From positions 1,178,001-1,242,000 of the forward strand of contig NZ_CP107780.1 in assembly GCF_036345175.1 (NCBI RefSeq): DNA of 64,000 bases, read 5' to 3'. The notes under the pieces were generated by a model. It ran no database searches and was not told where the DNA came from. It saw nothing but the letters and a program-made list of their open reading frames with translations. Of this stretch, positions 1-9,539 are shown one piece after another. The translations under genes and the position numbers were made by a program. This DNA is from Streptomyces sp. NBC_00576 (lineage in GTDB: Bacteria; Actinomycetota; Actinomycetes; Streptomycetales; Streptomycetaceae). Within the stretch, counting starts at the first letter, position 1. The number at the start of each line of letters is the position of its first letter.

Positions 1-234
1 CTGTACTGGGCGCAGGAGCTGGCGGCGCAGACGGAGGACGCGGACCTGGCGAAGTCGTTCGCCTCGTTCGCCGAGGCGCTCACCGCGAACGCGGAGACGA
101 TTGTGGCCGAGCTGATCGCCGTTCAGGGTAAGCCTGCCGACATCGGCGGGTACTACCAGCCGGACGTCGAGAAGGCGAAGACGGTCATGCGGCCGTCGGC
201 TACGTGGAACGAGACGCTGGCGACGTTCAGCTAG
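1..234 (+). CDS. icd: NADP-dependent isocitrate dehydrogenase, monomeric type (3' end only)
   Basis: The first 77 codons in view read as the C-terminus of the monomeric, about 740-residue class of isocitrate dehydrogenase, which oxidises isocitrate to 2-oxoglutarate in the TCA cycle using NADP. The recognisable stretch is LYWAQELAAQ, then AVQGKPADIGGYY and VMRPSATWN just before the TAG stop. The start and catalytic core lie outside the window. The gene converges on the GntR gene, with a strong hairpin between them. The family call rests on the conserved C-terminal tail only, but that tail is distinctive. Confidence 0.85.
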   Translation: MYWAQELAAQTEDADLAKSFASFAEALTANAETIVAELIAVQGKPADIGGYYQPDVEKAKTVMRPSATWNETLATFS

Positions 235-260
235 CGCTCGGCCGGGTGTGCGGTTCTTGG

Positions 261-336
261 GCCGCGGGCCCGGTGGGGGCTTGTCGCGCCCCGCGGCGGA
301 GCCGCTGATGGATATGGATACAGCCCCGCGCCCCTT
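261..336. repeat. Dispersed intergenic repeat, copy 1
   Basis: A roughly 75-bp GC-rich element directly after the icd stop. Read on this strand it runs from GGTGGGGGCTTGTCGCGCC through CCGCGGCGGAGCCGC to CAGCCCCGCGCCCC. Near-identical sequence occurs in reverse orientation at 20001-20074 and 53564-53638, and a shortened form occurs at 46831-46887. All copies sit immediately 3' of a gene. It can fold around the CCGCGG core. Confidence 0.75.
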
Positions 337-365
337 ATGCGCACCCTCGTAGACCAGGCTCACCG

Positions 366-399
366 ATCGGCCCCCGGGACCCGCGTCCTGGGGGCCGAT
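366..399. terminator. Bidirectional hairpin terminator between icd and GntR gene
   Basis: Arms 366-380 and 385-399 pair over 15 bp with one G-T pair and a 4-nt loop (CCGC). It lies between the convergent icd and GntR genes and ends three bases before the GntR stop codon. There is no T-tract, which is common for Streptomyces terminators. Confidence 0.8.
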
Positions 400-401
400 T
401 G

Positions 402-1172
402 TCATGACTGGCCGGCGTTCCTGACACGGGCCAGTACGTCGCGGATCATGTCCGCGCTGATCGTGAAGTGGGCCCGGGCGATTTCCTCCGCCTGTTCGGG
501 CTCTCCGGCAGCGACCGCCTCGTAGAGGGCCTTGTGGTCCTCGCTGCCGCGGTGGAAGTGGGTGCGCTCGCCCTTGCCCCAGGGTTCGACCGGGAAGCCG
601 AGGCTGGCGCGGGCCAGCAGGTCGCGGCTGAGCATGGCGATCTGGGGGTTGTGCGTGGCGTCGCAGATGCTCCGGTGGAAGGCGCTGTCGGCGGCGCGTT
701 CCTCGCGCGGGTCGCCCGCCGAGAGGTAGGCGGTCAGGGCGTCGCGCATGGGTACGAGGTCCTCGGGGCGCCGTCGCCGGGCCGCCGTCGCCGCCACCAT
801 CCCCTCCACCAGCCCCCGCAGGTCGAAGAGTTGCTCGAACTCCGCCCAGCGCGGCACCAGGGTGCGCCGGACGGCGGCGCCGGAGGTCTCGGTCCAGCTG
901 TCGCGCACATAGGCGCCGCCGTTGCGGCCCCGGCGGATCTCGATGACACCCACGGCCTGGAGCCGCCCGACCGCCTCGCGCACCGTGGGGCGGCTCACCC
1001 CCAGCAGGGTGATCAGCTCGCGCTCGACCGGCAGCCGCTCCCCCGGCAGGAAGTCGCCCACGGCGATCGCGGTGAGCAACCGGTCGGAGACCTCGTCGAC
1101 CGCCGAGGCCACGCGCACCGGGCGCAGTTCGGGCGAGGGAGCGCCGCCGCCGGACAGGGCACGGTCGAACAC
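402..1172 (-). CDS. FadR-subfamily GntR transcriptional regulator (FCD domain)
   Basis: A 256-residue DNA-binding repressor or activator. An N-terminal winged helix (about residues 25-95) contains LPVERELITLLGVSRPTVREAVGRL, given here only as the region 47-72, which is the typical GntR recognition helix. An all-helical FCD ligand domain follows (about 115-240). FCD regulators usually sense small acids or amino-acid-like metabolites. The start is a GTG (MFDRALSG). The gene diverges from the aminopeptidase and peptide-ABC operon across 266 bp, so it most likely controls that operon and itself. The ligand cannot be read from the sequence. Confidence 0.9.
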   Translation of the reverse strand: MFDRALSGGGAPSPELRPVRVASAVDEVSDRLLTAIAVGDFLPGERLPVERELITLLGVSRPTVREAVGRLQAVGVIEIRRGRNGGAYVRDSWTETSGAAVRRTLVPRWAEFEQLFDLRGLVEGMVAATAARRRRPEDLVPMRDALTAYLSAGDPREERAADSAFHRSICDATHNPQIAMLSRDLLARASLGFPVEPWGKGERTHFHRGSEDHKALYEAVAAGEPEQAEEIARAHFTISADMIRDVLARVRNAGQS

Positions 1173-1438
1173 CCGCGAGAACTCGTCCCCGGCACCTGAT
1201 CGCCCTGGCGGCTCAGGCAGTTGTGGTGACTCCGGTGTGGCGGTCAGCGGTCCTCCCCGGTCGGTCGCGGGTTCCGGACGCGTGAACGCGCAGTTACTTC
1301 TGCCGGGCCACCGCTAAAAAGCCTTAAAAGGTCTTGTGGACTGAGCATTTACCCAAACAGTATGTCAGCCATCCCCCGACGCCCAACCCATTTCAGACAC
1401 GGACTGGCTTGATTCTGCCCGCCCCCGGAGGCTCTTCA
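1173..1438. promoter_or_regulatory. Divergent control region of GntR gene and peptide-uptake operon
   Basis: Some 266 bp between two divergent starts, with a patch noticeably richer in A and T around 1310-1370 (for example GCTAAAAAGCCTTAAAAGG), where both promoters and the GntR operator are expected. A clear ribosome-binding site, GGAGG at 1427-1431, sits 7 bp before the GTG at 1439 and decides that start. No operator could be assigned with confidence. Confidence 0.5.
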
Positions 1439-2344
1439 GTGGCGATTCCCGAACCGAACCACACCGGGACCATCGACTTCAACGGCTGGTCCACCTGGTA
1501 CCGGATCACCGGCGAACCCGGCAGGACACCGCTGGTGGTCCTGCACGGCGGCCCCGGCGCCGGTCACGACTACACGCTTCGCATCGCCGGCATCGCCCGG
1601 CAGGGGCGCCCGGTGGTGCACTACGACCAGCTCGGCGTCGGACGGTCCACCCATCTGCCCGACGAGGGCGCCGACTTCTGGACCGTCCAGCTCTTCCTCG
1701 ACGAACTCGACAACCTGCTCCGGAAGTTGGGCATCACCGACGCCTACCATCTGCTCGGCCAGTCATGGGGTGGCATGCTCGCCGCCGAGCACGCCGTGCG
1801 CCGTCCGTCCGGGCTGCGTGGTCTGGTCATCGCCAACTCCCCGGCCTCCATGGAGCTCTGGCTGGCGGGCGCCGCCGAACTCCGCTCCGCGCTCCCGCCC
1901 GAGGTCCAGAAGACCCTGCTCGCCCACGAGGCGGCCGGGACCACCGACCACCCCGACTACCACGCCGCCGAGCAGGTCTTCTACGAGCGCCATGTGTGCC
2001 GTACCGTCCCGGTGCCCGCCGAGGTCCAGGCCACCTGGGACAACATCGAGGCCGACCCGACCGTGTATCACACGATGAACGGGCCGAACGAGTTCCATGT
2101 CGTCGGCACCATGAAGGACTGGTCGGTCGTGGACCGGCTGCACCTGATCGACGTACCGACGCTGCTGGTGTCCGGCCGCTACGACGAGGCGACACCCGAG
2201 ACGCTCCGGCCCTTCGCCGACCTCGTCCCCGATGTGCGCTGGCACATGTTCGAGCACTCCAGCCATATGCCGCACGTCGAGGAGGAGGAGCTGTACCTCC
2301 AGGTCGTCGGCGACTTCCTCGACTCCACCGACTCCACCGACTGA
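1439..2344 (+). CDS. Proline iminopeptidase-type alpha/beta hydrolase
   Basis: A 301-residue cytoplasmic hydrolase of the prolyl aminopeptidase (S33) group, which removes N-terminal proline or other residues from short peptides. Visible motifs are HGGPG (oxyanion loop, residues 36-40), the nucleophile elbow GQSWGG (Ser about 109), GRYDEATPE with the acid residue, and the late SSHMPH histidine. An upstream in-frame TTG at 1334 exists, but the GTG at 1439 has the good GGAGG site and matches the family's usual N-terminus. It is the first gene of an operon with a peptide importer 36 bp downstream, suggesting that imported peptides are its substrates. A related lactone or epoxide hydrolase role cannot be excluded. 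Confidence 0.85.
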   Translation: MAIPEPNHTGTIDFNGWSTWYRITGEPGRTPLVVLHGGPGAGHDYTLRIAGIARQGRPVVHYDQLGVGRSTHLPDEGADFWTVQLFLDELDNLLRKLGITDAYHLLGQSWGGMLAAEHAVRRPSGLRGLVIANSPASMELWLAGAAELRSALPPEVQKTLLAHEAAGTTDHPDYHAAEQVFYERHVCRTVPVPAEVQATWDNIEADPTVYHTMNGPNEFHVVGTMKDWSVVDRLHLIDVPTLLVSGRYDEATPETLRPFADLVPDVRWHMFEHSSHMPHVEEEELYLQVVGDFLDSTDSTD

Positions 2345-2380
2345 GACGTCAACCACCGCTCCACCGACGGGAGTTACTCG

Positions 2381-4120
2381 ATGTCCCGGATCACCGGAAC
2401 CAGACGCACCACCCTCGCCGCCGTGACCGCCGCCCTCGCCCTCACCGCGACCGCCTGTTCGTCCTCCGACGACGGCGGCGACGGCGTCTCGAACCCGACC
2501 TCCACCGCCACCGGCGGCGCCCAGTCGGCCGTGTTCCAGCCCGCGCACAAGGGCGGCACGCTGAAGCTGGTCGCCCACGCAGCCGCCGGAACCTTCGATC
2601 CGCAGGTCAACTACACGCTCCAGTACTGGCAGTTGTACCAGTCGATGTACGACGGTCTGCTGGCGTTCAAGAAGACCGGCGGACAGGAGTCGTTCACCGT
2701 CGTCCCGGATCTGGCTGCCGCCATGCCGGTGGTCAGCGACGGCGGGAAGACGTACACCTTCACGCTCCGCAAGGGGATCAAGTTCTCCACCGGGAAGGCG
2801 GTGACCACCGACGACGTGGTGGCGTCCTTCCAACGGATCTTCAAGGTGTCCAGCCCCACCGCGGGCACCTTCTACAACGGCATCGTCGGCGCGGACGCCT
2901 GTCTGAAGACCCCGGCGTCCTGCACGCTCGCCAAGGGTGTCGTCGGTGACGCGGCGGCCGGCACGGTCACCGTCCATCTGACCGCGCCGGACCCGGAGTT
3001 CCCGTACAAGCTGGCCGTCCCGCACGCGAGCATCGTGCCGAAGGACTCGCCGACGAAGGACGCGGGCACCAAGCCGCTCCCGACGACCGGCCCCTACATG
3101 GCGGCCTCCTACGACCCGAACCGGGCGTTGAAGCTGGTGCGCAACCCGTACTTCAAGGAGTGGTCGCGCGAGGCCCAGCCGCAGGCGTACGCCGACGACG
3201 TCGACTACAGCTTCGGGCAGACCGTCGAGTCCGAGGTGACCGCCGTCCAGAACGGCTCGGCGGACTGGATGTACGACCCGCCGCCCGCCGACCGGCTGGG
3301 CGAGATCGGCACGCAGTACGCCTCTCAGGCACACGTCAATCCGCTGACCGCCTTCTGGTACGCCACCCTGAACGTCAACTCGGCACCGTTCAACAACAAG
3401 TTGGCGCGCCAGGCCATCAACTGGGCGATCGACCGGGACGCGGTGGTCGGGCTGTACGGCGGCAAGAACCTCGCCTCTCCCGCGTGCACGATCCTGCCGC
3501 CGGGCTTCCCGGGGCACGTCGACAAGTGCCAGTACACGAAGGGCGGCGGGACGACCTGGTCTGCGCCTGACCTCGCCAAGGCGAAGGCGCTGGTCAAGCA
3601 GTCGGGTACGGCCGGGCAGGAGGTCGGCATCGTTGTCAGTGACGACGAGGTCAACAAGTCGATCGGGCAGTACCTGCAGAGTCTGCTGACCCAGCTCGGC
3701 TACAAGGCGACGCTCAAGCCGCTGTCCGGGAACATCCAGTTCACGTACATCCAGAACACCAAGAACAAGGTGCAGTTGGCGCTGACCTCCTGGTACCAGG
3801 ACTATCCGGCGGCCTCCGACTTCCTCAACGTGCTGCTGTCCTGCGCCTCGTTCCACCCGGGCAGCGACTCCAGCATCAACATCTCCGGGTTCTGCGACAA
3901 GGGCATCGACGCGCGGATGCAGGCCGCGCTGAAGGCCGGGCAGACCGATCAGAAGGCCGCCGACCAGCAGTGGGGCACGATCGACCAGGACATCATGGCT
4001 CAGTCCCCGGTGGTCCCGGTGATCAATCCGAAGATCATCGACTTCACGTCGAAGCGGGTCGGCAACTACCGGTTCAGCAAGCAGTTCTACATGCTCGTCG
4101 GGCAGTTGTGGGTCAAGTGA
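2381..4120 (+). CDS. Peptide ABC transporter substrate-binding lipoprotein (family 5)
   Basis: A 579-residue solute-binding protein of the DppA/OppA family. The signal peptide ends in a lipobox with Cys26 (TATAC), so it is anchored outside the membrane. The mature part starts at a Ser/Asp linker and has the family-5 features GTFDPQVNYT and the late QYLQSLLTQLGY region. It would capture di- or oligopeptides and deliver them to the permeases encoded next. The ATG at 2381 follows a GACGGGAG site. The stop overlaps the GTG of the next gene by 4 bp, so translation is coupled. Ligand specificity (peptide, nickel or glycoside) is inferred from the aminopeptidase next door. Confidence 0.9.
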   Translation: MSRITGTRRTTLAAVTAALALTATACSSSDDGGDGVSNPTSTATGGAQSAVFQPAHKGGTLKLVAHAAAGTFDPQVNYTLQYWQLYQSMYDGLLAFKKTGGQESFTVVPDLAAAMPVVSDGGKTYTFTLRKGIKFSTGKAVTTDDVVASFQRIFKVSSPTAGTFYNGIVGADACLKTPASCTLAKGVVGDAAAGTVTVHLTAPDPEFPYKLAVPHASIVPKDSPTKDAGTKPLPTTGPYMAASYDPNRALKLVRNPYFKEWSREAQPQAYADDVDYSFGQTVESEVTAVQNGSADWMYDPPPADRLGEIGTQYASQAHVNPLTAFWYATLNVNSAPFNNKLARQAINWAIDRDAVVGLYGGKNLASPACTILPPGFPGHVDKCQYTKGGGTTWSAPDLAKAKALVKQSGTAGQEVGIVVSDDEVNKSIGQYLQSLLTQLGYKATLKPLSGNIQFTYIQNTKNKVQLALTSWYQDYPAASDFLNVLLSCASFHPGSDSSINISGFCDKGIDARMQAALKAGQTDQKAADQQWGTIDQDIMAQSPVVPVINPKIIDFTSKRVGNYRFSKQFYMLVGQLWVK

Positions 4121-5148
4121 GCGCCATCGCGACCCAGTTGGCCGTCCCCGAGGCCCGGCGGCGCTCGCCGGGCCCCTGGCGGACCGCCGCCGCCGACCTG
4201 CTGCGCAACAGGTCGGCGGTGGCCGCGGCCCTCGTTCTGCTCGCCGTCGTCACGGTGACCCTGTGCGCCCCGCTGTACGCCGACCACATCGCGCACACCG
4301 ACCCGTTCCAGTCCCATGTCTCCGGCACGACAGTCATCGATGGCAAGGCCGTGCCGGTGCTCACCCCGAGCACCACCGGCCTCGGCCTCGGCGTCACACC
4401 CATCGGCCCCACCTGGGACTTCGGCCACTACTTCCTCGGCGCCGACAACCAGGGCCGGGACGTCATGGCCCGGCTGCTCTACGGCGGCCGTACCAGCCTC
4501 TTCATCGGGGTCACGGCGGCGCTGCTGTGCTGTGTCCTCGGTACGGCCGTCGGCGTCGTCGCCGGGTACGCGGGCGGGGTCGTCGACGCGGTCATCTCCC
4601 GTGTCCTGGACGTCATCTGGGCCTTCCCGGTCTATCTGCTGGCCATCTGTCTGTCCGTGGTCCTGCTCACCGAAGGGCTCAGTCTCGGACCGGTCACCGT
4701 CGAGGCGGGGAGTCTGTGGCTGCCGGTCGTGATCATCGCGGCGATCTACGTGCCCTACGTGGCCCGGCCGATGCGCGGGCAGGTGCTGGTGCTGCGCAAC
4801 AAGGAGTTCATCCAGGCGTCCGTAGGGTCGGGCGCGCCCGCGCTGCGCGTGATGCGCCGGGAGGTACTGCCGAACGTGCTGCCCACGGCGATCGTGTTCC
4901 TGCCGCTGATGACCGCGCTGGCGATGCTCACGGAGTCGGCACTGTCCTTCCTCTCGGTCGGCGTCCAGCCGCCCGACGCCAGCTGGGGCACGATCATCGA
5001 GGACGGCCTCGGACTGCTGTACACCCGTCCGACCGTGACGATCGCCCCCGGACTGCTCATCGCGCTGACGACAGCCGCCCTCAACGTCCTCGGCGACGGG
5101 GTGCGCGACGCCCTCGACCCGAGCGCCCGGCTCCGCGGAGGGATGTGA
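4117..5148 (+). CDS. Peptide ABC transporter permease (DppC type)
   Basis: A 343-residue inner-membrane subunit. A first membrane helix near residues 30-50 (VAAALVLLAVVTVTL) and a long external loop are followed by a cluster of five helices in the BPD_transp_1 domain. The EAA-like coupling loop reads QASVGSGAPALRVMRREVLP. The GTG start overlaps the upstream stop (GTGA). The DppC-type gene precedes the DppB-type gene here, the reverse of the usual dpp/opp order. It would pair with the next permease to form the translocation pore. Confidence 0.9.
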   Translation: MSAIATQLAVPEARRRSPGPWRTAAADLLRNRSAVAAALVLLAVVTVTLCAPLYADHIAHTDPFQSHVSGTTVIDGKAVPVLTPSTTGLGLGVTPIGPTWDFGHYFLGADNQGRDVMARLLYGGRTSLFIGVTAALLCCVLGTAVGVVAGYAGGVVDAVISRVLDVIWAFPVYLLAICLSVVLLTEGLSLGPVTVEAGSLWLPVVIIAAIYVPYVARPMRGQVLVLRNKEFIQASVGSGAPALRVMRREVLPNVLPTAIVFLPLMTALAMLTESALSFLSVGVQPPDASWGTIIEDGLGLLYTRPTVTIAPGLLIALTTAALNVLGDGVRDALDPSARLRGGM

Positions 5149-5152
5149 TCCG

Positions 5153-6121
5153 ATGCTGTACTTCGCGCTCCGGCGCTTCCTCTCCGCACTGCTGGTGATG
5201 TTCGCGATCAGTGTGCTGGTGTTCCTGATCTTCTTCGCGACCCCGGGAGTCGACCCCGCCGCCCGGATCGCGGGCCGCAACGCCGACCCGGCCACCCTCG
5301 CCCAGGTACGGCACTCCTTCGGCCTCGACCGGCCGCTGCCCGTGCGCTATCTGCTGATGATGCGGCACCTGCTGATCGACCGGGACCTGGAGTCGTTCGT
5401 CAACCGCGGCTCGAAGGTCATCCCGCAGATCGTGCAGGCCATGCCTGTGACGCTGTCGCTGGTGATCGGGGCTGCGGTCATCTGGATGACGGTCGGCATC
5501 CTCATGGGCACGGTGGCGGCAGCCCTGCGCGGCACGGCCGCCGACCCGCTGATCATGCTGGTGGGAGTCGTCGGCGTCTCGCTGCCCGCCTACTGGCTCG
5601 GCGAGGTCGTCAACCTTCTCACCCAGAAACGCCTGCACGACTCGGTGTTCTCCTGGGTACCGCCACCCGGGTACGTCGAACTGGGCAAGGATCCCGGCCA
5701 GTGGGCGCTGCACCTGCTCTTCCCGTGGCTGACCCTGGCGCTGCTGTACGCCGGCATCTACGCGCGGCTGCTGCGCGGCGAGGTCGTCAGCGCGCTCGGC
5801 GAGGACTACGTACGCACCGCGCGGGCCAAGGGGCTGTCCGAGCGGCGGATCCTCGTCCGGCACGCGCTGCGCTGCTCGCTCATCCCGATCGTGTCGCTGT
5901 TCGGCCTGGACTTCGGCGCGCTGGTGGGCGGCGCGGCCCTGCTGACCGAGGTCGTGTTCGGCCTGCCCGGAGTCGGCAAGCTCACCTTCGACGCGCTGCA
6001 GAACCTGGACCTGCCCGTGATCATGGGAACGGTCATGTACGCGGCCTTCTTCGTGGTCCTCGCCAACGCCCTGGTCGACATCCTGTACGCCCGACTCGAT
6101 CCGAGGGCCCGCCATGCCTGA
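5153..6121 (+). CDS. Peptide ABC transporter permease (DppB type)
   Basis: A 322-residue permease with an N-terminal helix (LRRFLSALLVMFAISVLVF, residues 4-22) typical of the DppB/OppB branch. It has the coupling loop YVRTARAKGLSERRILVRHA and a C-terminal pair of helices ending in LYARLDPRAR. The ATG lies 4 bp after the DppC-type stop. Its own stop lies inside the start region of the ATPase gene (8-bp overlap), in a 15-bp tandem repeat. Confidence 0.9.
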   Translation: MLYFALRRFLSALLVMFAISVLVFLIFFATPGVDPAARIAGRNADPATLAQVRHSFGLDRPLPVRYLLMMRHLLIDRDLESFVNRGSKVIPQIVQAMPVTLSLVIGAAVIWMTVGILMGTVAAALRGTAADPLIMLVGVVGVSLPAYWLGEVVNLLTQKRLHDSVFSWVPPPGYVELGKDPGQWALHLLFPWLTLALLYAGIYARLLRGEVVSALGEDYVRTARAKGLSERRILVRHALRCSLIPIVSLFGLDFGALVGGAALLTEVVFGLPGVGKLTFDALQNLDLPVIMGTVMYAAFFVVLANALVDILYARLDPRARHA

Positions 6122-7156
6122 ACCCCTACTCCCTGAACCCGTTCTCCCTGAACCCCTTCTCGATGTACGGGATCTGCGGATCACCTTCCGTACCCGCACC
6201 GGCCCGGTCACGGCCGTCGACGGACTCTCCTTCTCGGTCGCCCCCGGCGAGATCCTGGGCGTGGTCGGCGAGTCGGGCTCCGGCAAGAGCGTGTCGATGC
6301 TGGCCGTACTGCGGCTGCTGACCAGCCCGAACGTCACCGTCACGGGCGAAGTCCGCTTCCGTGGGCGGGACCTGCTCACCCTTCCCGACCAGGAGATGCG
6401 GTCGGTTCGCGGCCGGGAGATCGCCATGGTCTTCCAGGACCCGATGACCGCGCTGACCCCGGTCTACACGGTCGGCTGGCAGATCGCCGAGCAGATCCGG
6501 ACGCACGAGAAGGTGTCCAGGAAGGAGGCCCTCGCTCGGGCGGTCGGGCTGCTGTCGGACGTGGGCATCCCGGACGCCGGTTCGCGCGTCGGCGCCTACC
6601 CGCACGAGTTCTCGGGCGGGATGCGGCAGCGGGCGGTCATCGCGATGGCCCTCGCCTGCGGTCCGGCGCTGCTGATCGCCGACGAGCCGACCACCGCGCT
6701 CGATGTGACGATCCAGGCCCAGATACTCGACCTGATGCGGGAGTTGAACGGGCGCGGTTCGGCGGTCGTGCTCATCACGCACGACATGGGTGTGGTGTCC
6801 GAGATCGCCGACCGGGTGCTGGTCATGTACGGCGGGCGGGCGGCCGAGGAGGGCCCGCGCCAGGCCGTGTTCCACGGTCCCCGGCATCCGTACACCTGGG
6901 GTCTGCTCGACTCGGTGCCCCGGGTCGGCGGGCCGCGGCTGCGCCGGCTGCCCACCATCGCGGGAGTGCCCGTGTCGCCGGACAGTGTGCCGCAGGGGTG
7001 CGCGTTCGCGCCGCGTTGCCCGGCGCGACACGACCGGTGCGACGAACGCCCGGTCCTCACCGGCGAGTCGGGGCATCTCGACGCCTGTTGGCTGCCGGAC
7101 GGGGAGCGCGCTTCGGTCCGTACGGCGCACTCGACACTGGACAGAAAGGCGGCGCC

Positions 7157-7160
<4 letters not shown>
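6114..7160 (+). CDS. Peptide ABC transporter ATPase (DppD type)
   Basis: A 348-residue ATPase with Walker A GESGSGKS, signature FSGGMRQRAV, Walker B LLIADEPT and the C-terminal oligopeptide-transporter extension containing GCAFAPRCPARHDRC, whose cysteines are typical of DppD/OppD. The N-terminus is odd: residues 2-16 are a repeated LPEP unit coded by three 15-bp DNA repeats. The true conserved domain begins at about LLDVRDL. The start overlaps the permease by 8 bp. Confidence 0.92.
6118..6162 (+). repeat. Three tandem 15-bp repeats at a translational junction
   Basis: Three copies of CTGAACCCCNTTCTCC-like 15-mers (6118-6132, 6133-6147, 6148-6162). The permease stop codon lies in the first copy and all three are in frame in the ATPase gene, where they code for repeated PEPLL/LPEPV units. 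The repeat length is a multiple of three, so copy-number change would keep the frame. Confidence 0.8.
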
Positions 7161-8185
<1,025 letters not shown>

Positions 8186-8203
8186 GAGCAGCGGTCGACA
8201 GCT

Positions 8204-8245
8204 CTGCCGGGGGCGGGTCCGCAGTGAACCGGCCCGCCCGGGCAG
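8204..8245. terminator. Hairpin terminator between convergent operons
   Basis: CTGCCGGGGGCGGG (8204-8217) pairs with CCCGCCCGGGCAG (8233-8245) except for a small internal bulge. It separates the plus-strand peptide operon from the minus-strand sigma-factor operon. Confidence 0.6.
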
Positions 8246-8257
8246 CCGTACTTCGGG

Positions 8258-8857
8258 TCAGGCGCGCAGCCACTCCGTCATGACGACCTCCGCGTCCGTC
8301 CGCAGCCGGAGCGCGAACGGGCCGGTGACGTGCAGTTCGCCGGCGAAGCGGCCCATGTCGTCCGCGGTGAGGGCGGGCGGCGACGCGAGCTGCGGGCCGC
8401 TCAGCACCTCGATCCTGGCCCCCTGCGGCGGCAGCACCTGGCCCATCAGACCGTGCGCGGTCACCTCGATGTCGACCGTCAGCTCGTCCGCGCGGAAGGT
8501 CAGCATGCGGGGTGCGTCCACGGCCCCTCTGACGGGGATGCCGTGGACGAGCGAGTCGAAGGTCAGCTCCGCCAGTTGGGTGTCGAGCGAGTAGAGGGTG
8601 TAGGCCTCGACGGCCGTCTGCTGGAGCTGCGCCGGGACCGGATCCATGATGGCGGCGGCCTGGCGGAGCGTCTCTTCCAGGAGGTCGTTGTCCAGTGAGT
8701 CGTCGCCTTCGAACTCCGCCAAGTCGTCGGTTTCGCCGTCCAGTTCGTCGTCGGCGTCGTCGAAGCCGTCCATACCGTCGATGCCGTTCATGTCGGCCGT
8801 GCCGTCCATATCGTCAAAGGCGTGGGGTGGTCCGTCGTTGTCGTGCGCGTTGTTCAC
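8258..8857 (-). CDS. Acidic small protein overlapping the ECF sigma gene (candidate sigma regulator)
   Basis: A 199-residue cytoplasmic protein of no family I recognise. Residues 1-60 are a low-complexity acidic tail rich in D, M and G (for example DDMDGTADMNGIDGMDGFDD). From about residue 75 (MDPVPAQLQQ) there is a compact alpha/beta region containing LAELTFDSL, PRMLTFRADELTVDIEVTA and a C-terminal VVMTEWLR. There is no membrane helix and no zinc-finger anti-sigma motif. The GTG start overlaps the sigma-factor stop (GTGA), so it is translationally coupled to it. By position it is the natural candidate for an anti-sigma or partner of the sigma factor. That role is an inference. Confidence 0.8.
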   Translation of the reverse strand: MNNAHDNDGPPHAFDDMDGTADMNGIDGMDGFDDADDELDGETDDLAEFEGDDSLDNDLLEETLRQAAAIMDPVPAQLQQTAVEAYTLYSLDTQLAELTFDSLVHGIPVRGAVDAPRMLTFRADELTVDIEVTAHGLMGQVLPPQGARIEVLSGPQLASPPALTADDMGRFAGELHVTGPFALRLRTDAEVVMTEWLRA

Positions 8858-9498
8858 AGCACCCCCCGGGCGGCGAGCCGTATCCGCAGCCGCCGCAGGC
8901 AGCGCTGGCGCAGGGGGCCGATGCTGCCGACGGCTACGCCGAGGCCGGCGGAGATCTCCTGATAGCTGGGGGGCGGCGCGGACATCAGCATGCGCAGCAA
9001 CTGCCTGCACCGGGCGCCGAGTTCCTCGAACTCCTGCCATAACTTCCGGATGCGCTCCGCCTCGGTGGAGGCCTCCTCGGACTCGATCACCCACTGCTCG
9101 GGCGTACGGTCGTCGCTCATCCGGTCGAGTAGCTGGGCGTCGTCCGTCGGTGTCATCCGGTGGGTGCTCTTGATGACCTTGAGGCACTCGTGCCGTGCGG
9201 TGCTGGCGAGCCACGAGCCCGCCTTCTCCGGTTCACGGATACGGCCCAGATGCTGGGCGAAACGGAACCAGACGGTCGAGTACACCTCGTGCGCGTCCGC
9301 GTCGGACAGCCGATGGGCGCGCGCCACCGACCACACCAGCGGGCTCAGCCCTTCCACCAGCGCTTTCCAGCCCGCCGCGTCACCGTCGACGGCGGACTGG
9401 ACCAACGCGCCGACCGCAGCTCGGTCCACGTCCCCACCCCTCGTGTACGGCCAGTCATCGTACGCCGTGGAAGGGGGTGCTCCACTCGTCCTGCGCAT
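8854..9498 (-). CDS. ECF-type RNA polymerase sigma factor
   Basis: A 214-residue group 4 sigma factor. Region 2 includes SPLVWSVARAHRLSDADAHE and WFRFAQHLGRI (about 48-85), followed by ASTARHECLKVIK. Region 4 contains YQEISAGLGVAVGSIGPLRQR, the promoter -35 recognition helix-turn-helix. Start chosen at the ATG at 9498 (MRRTSGAPP), preceded by GTGAGGACC; a longer GTG reading is possible. It is the middle gene of subtilase, sigma, acidic protein on the minus strand, 41 bp after the subtilase stop. It is expected to activate the operon or the neighbouring CHAT gene. Confidence 0.88.
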   Translation of the reverse strand: MRRTSGAPPSTAYDDWPYTRGGDVDRAAVGALVQSAVDGDAAGWKALVEGLSPLVWSVARAHRLSDADAHEVYSTVWFRFAQHLGRIREPEKAGSWLASTARHECLKVIKSTHRMTPTDDAQLLDRMSDDRTPEQWVIESEEASTEAERIRKLWQEFEELGARCRQLLRMLMSAPPPSYQEISAGLGVAVGSIGPLRQRCLRRLRIRLAARGVL

Positions 9499-9539
9499 GG
9501 TCCTCACTCGATTTGTCCTTGTACGGAGGCCTGTTGACC

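Noticed and set aside
1763..3856. Very long minus-strand open frame (about 700 codons) opposite the peptide-ABC operon
   Set aside because: Arg/Gly/Val-rich shadow of the high-GC coding strand; the plus strand has clear gene families and codon structure.
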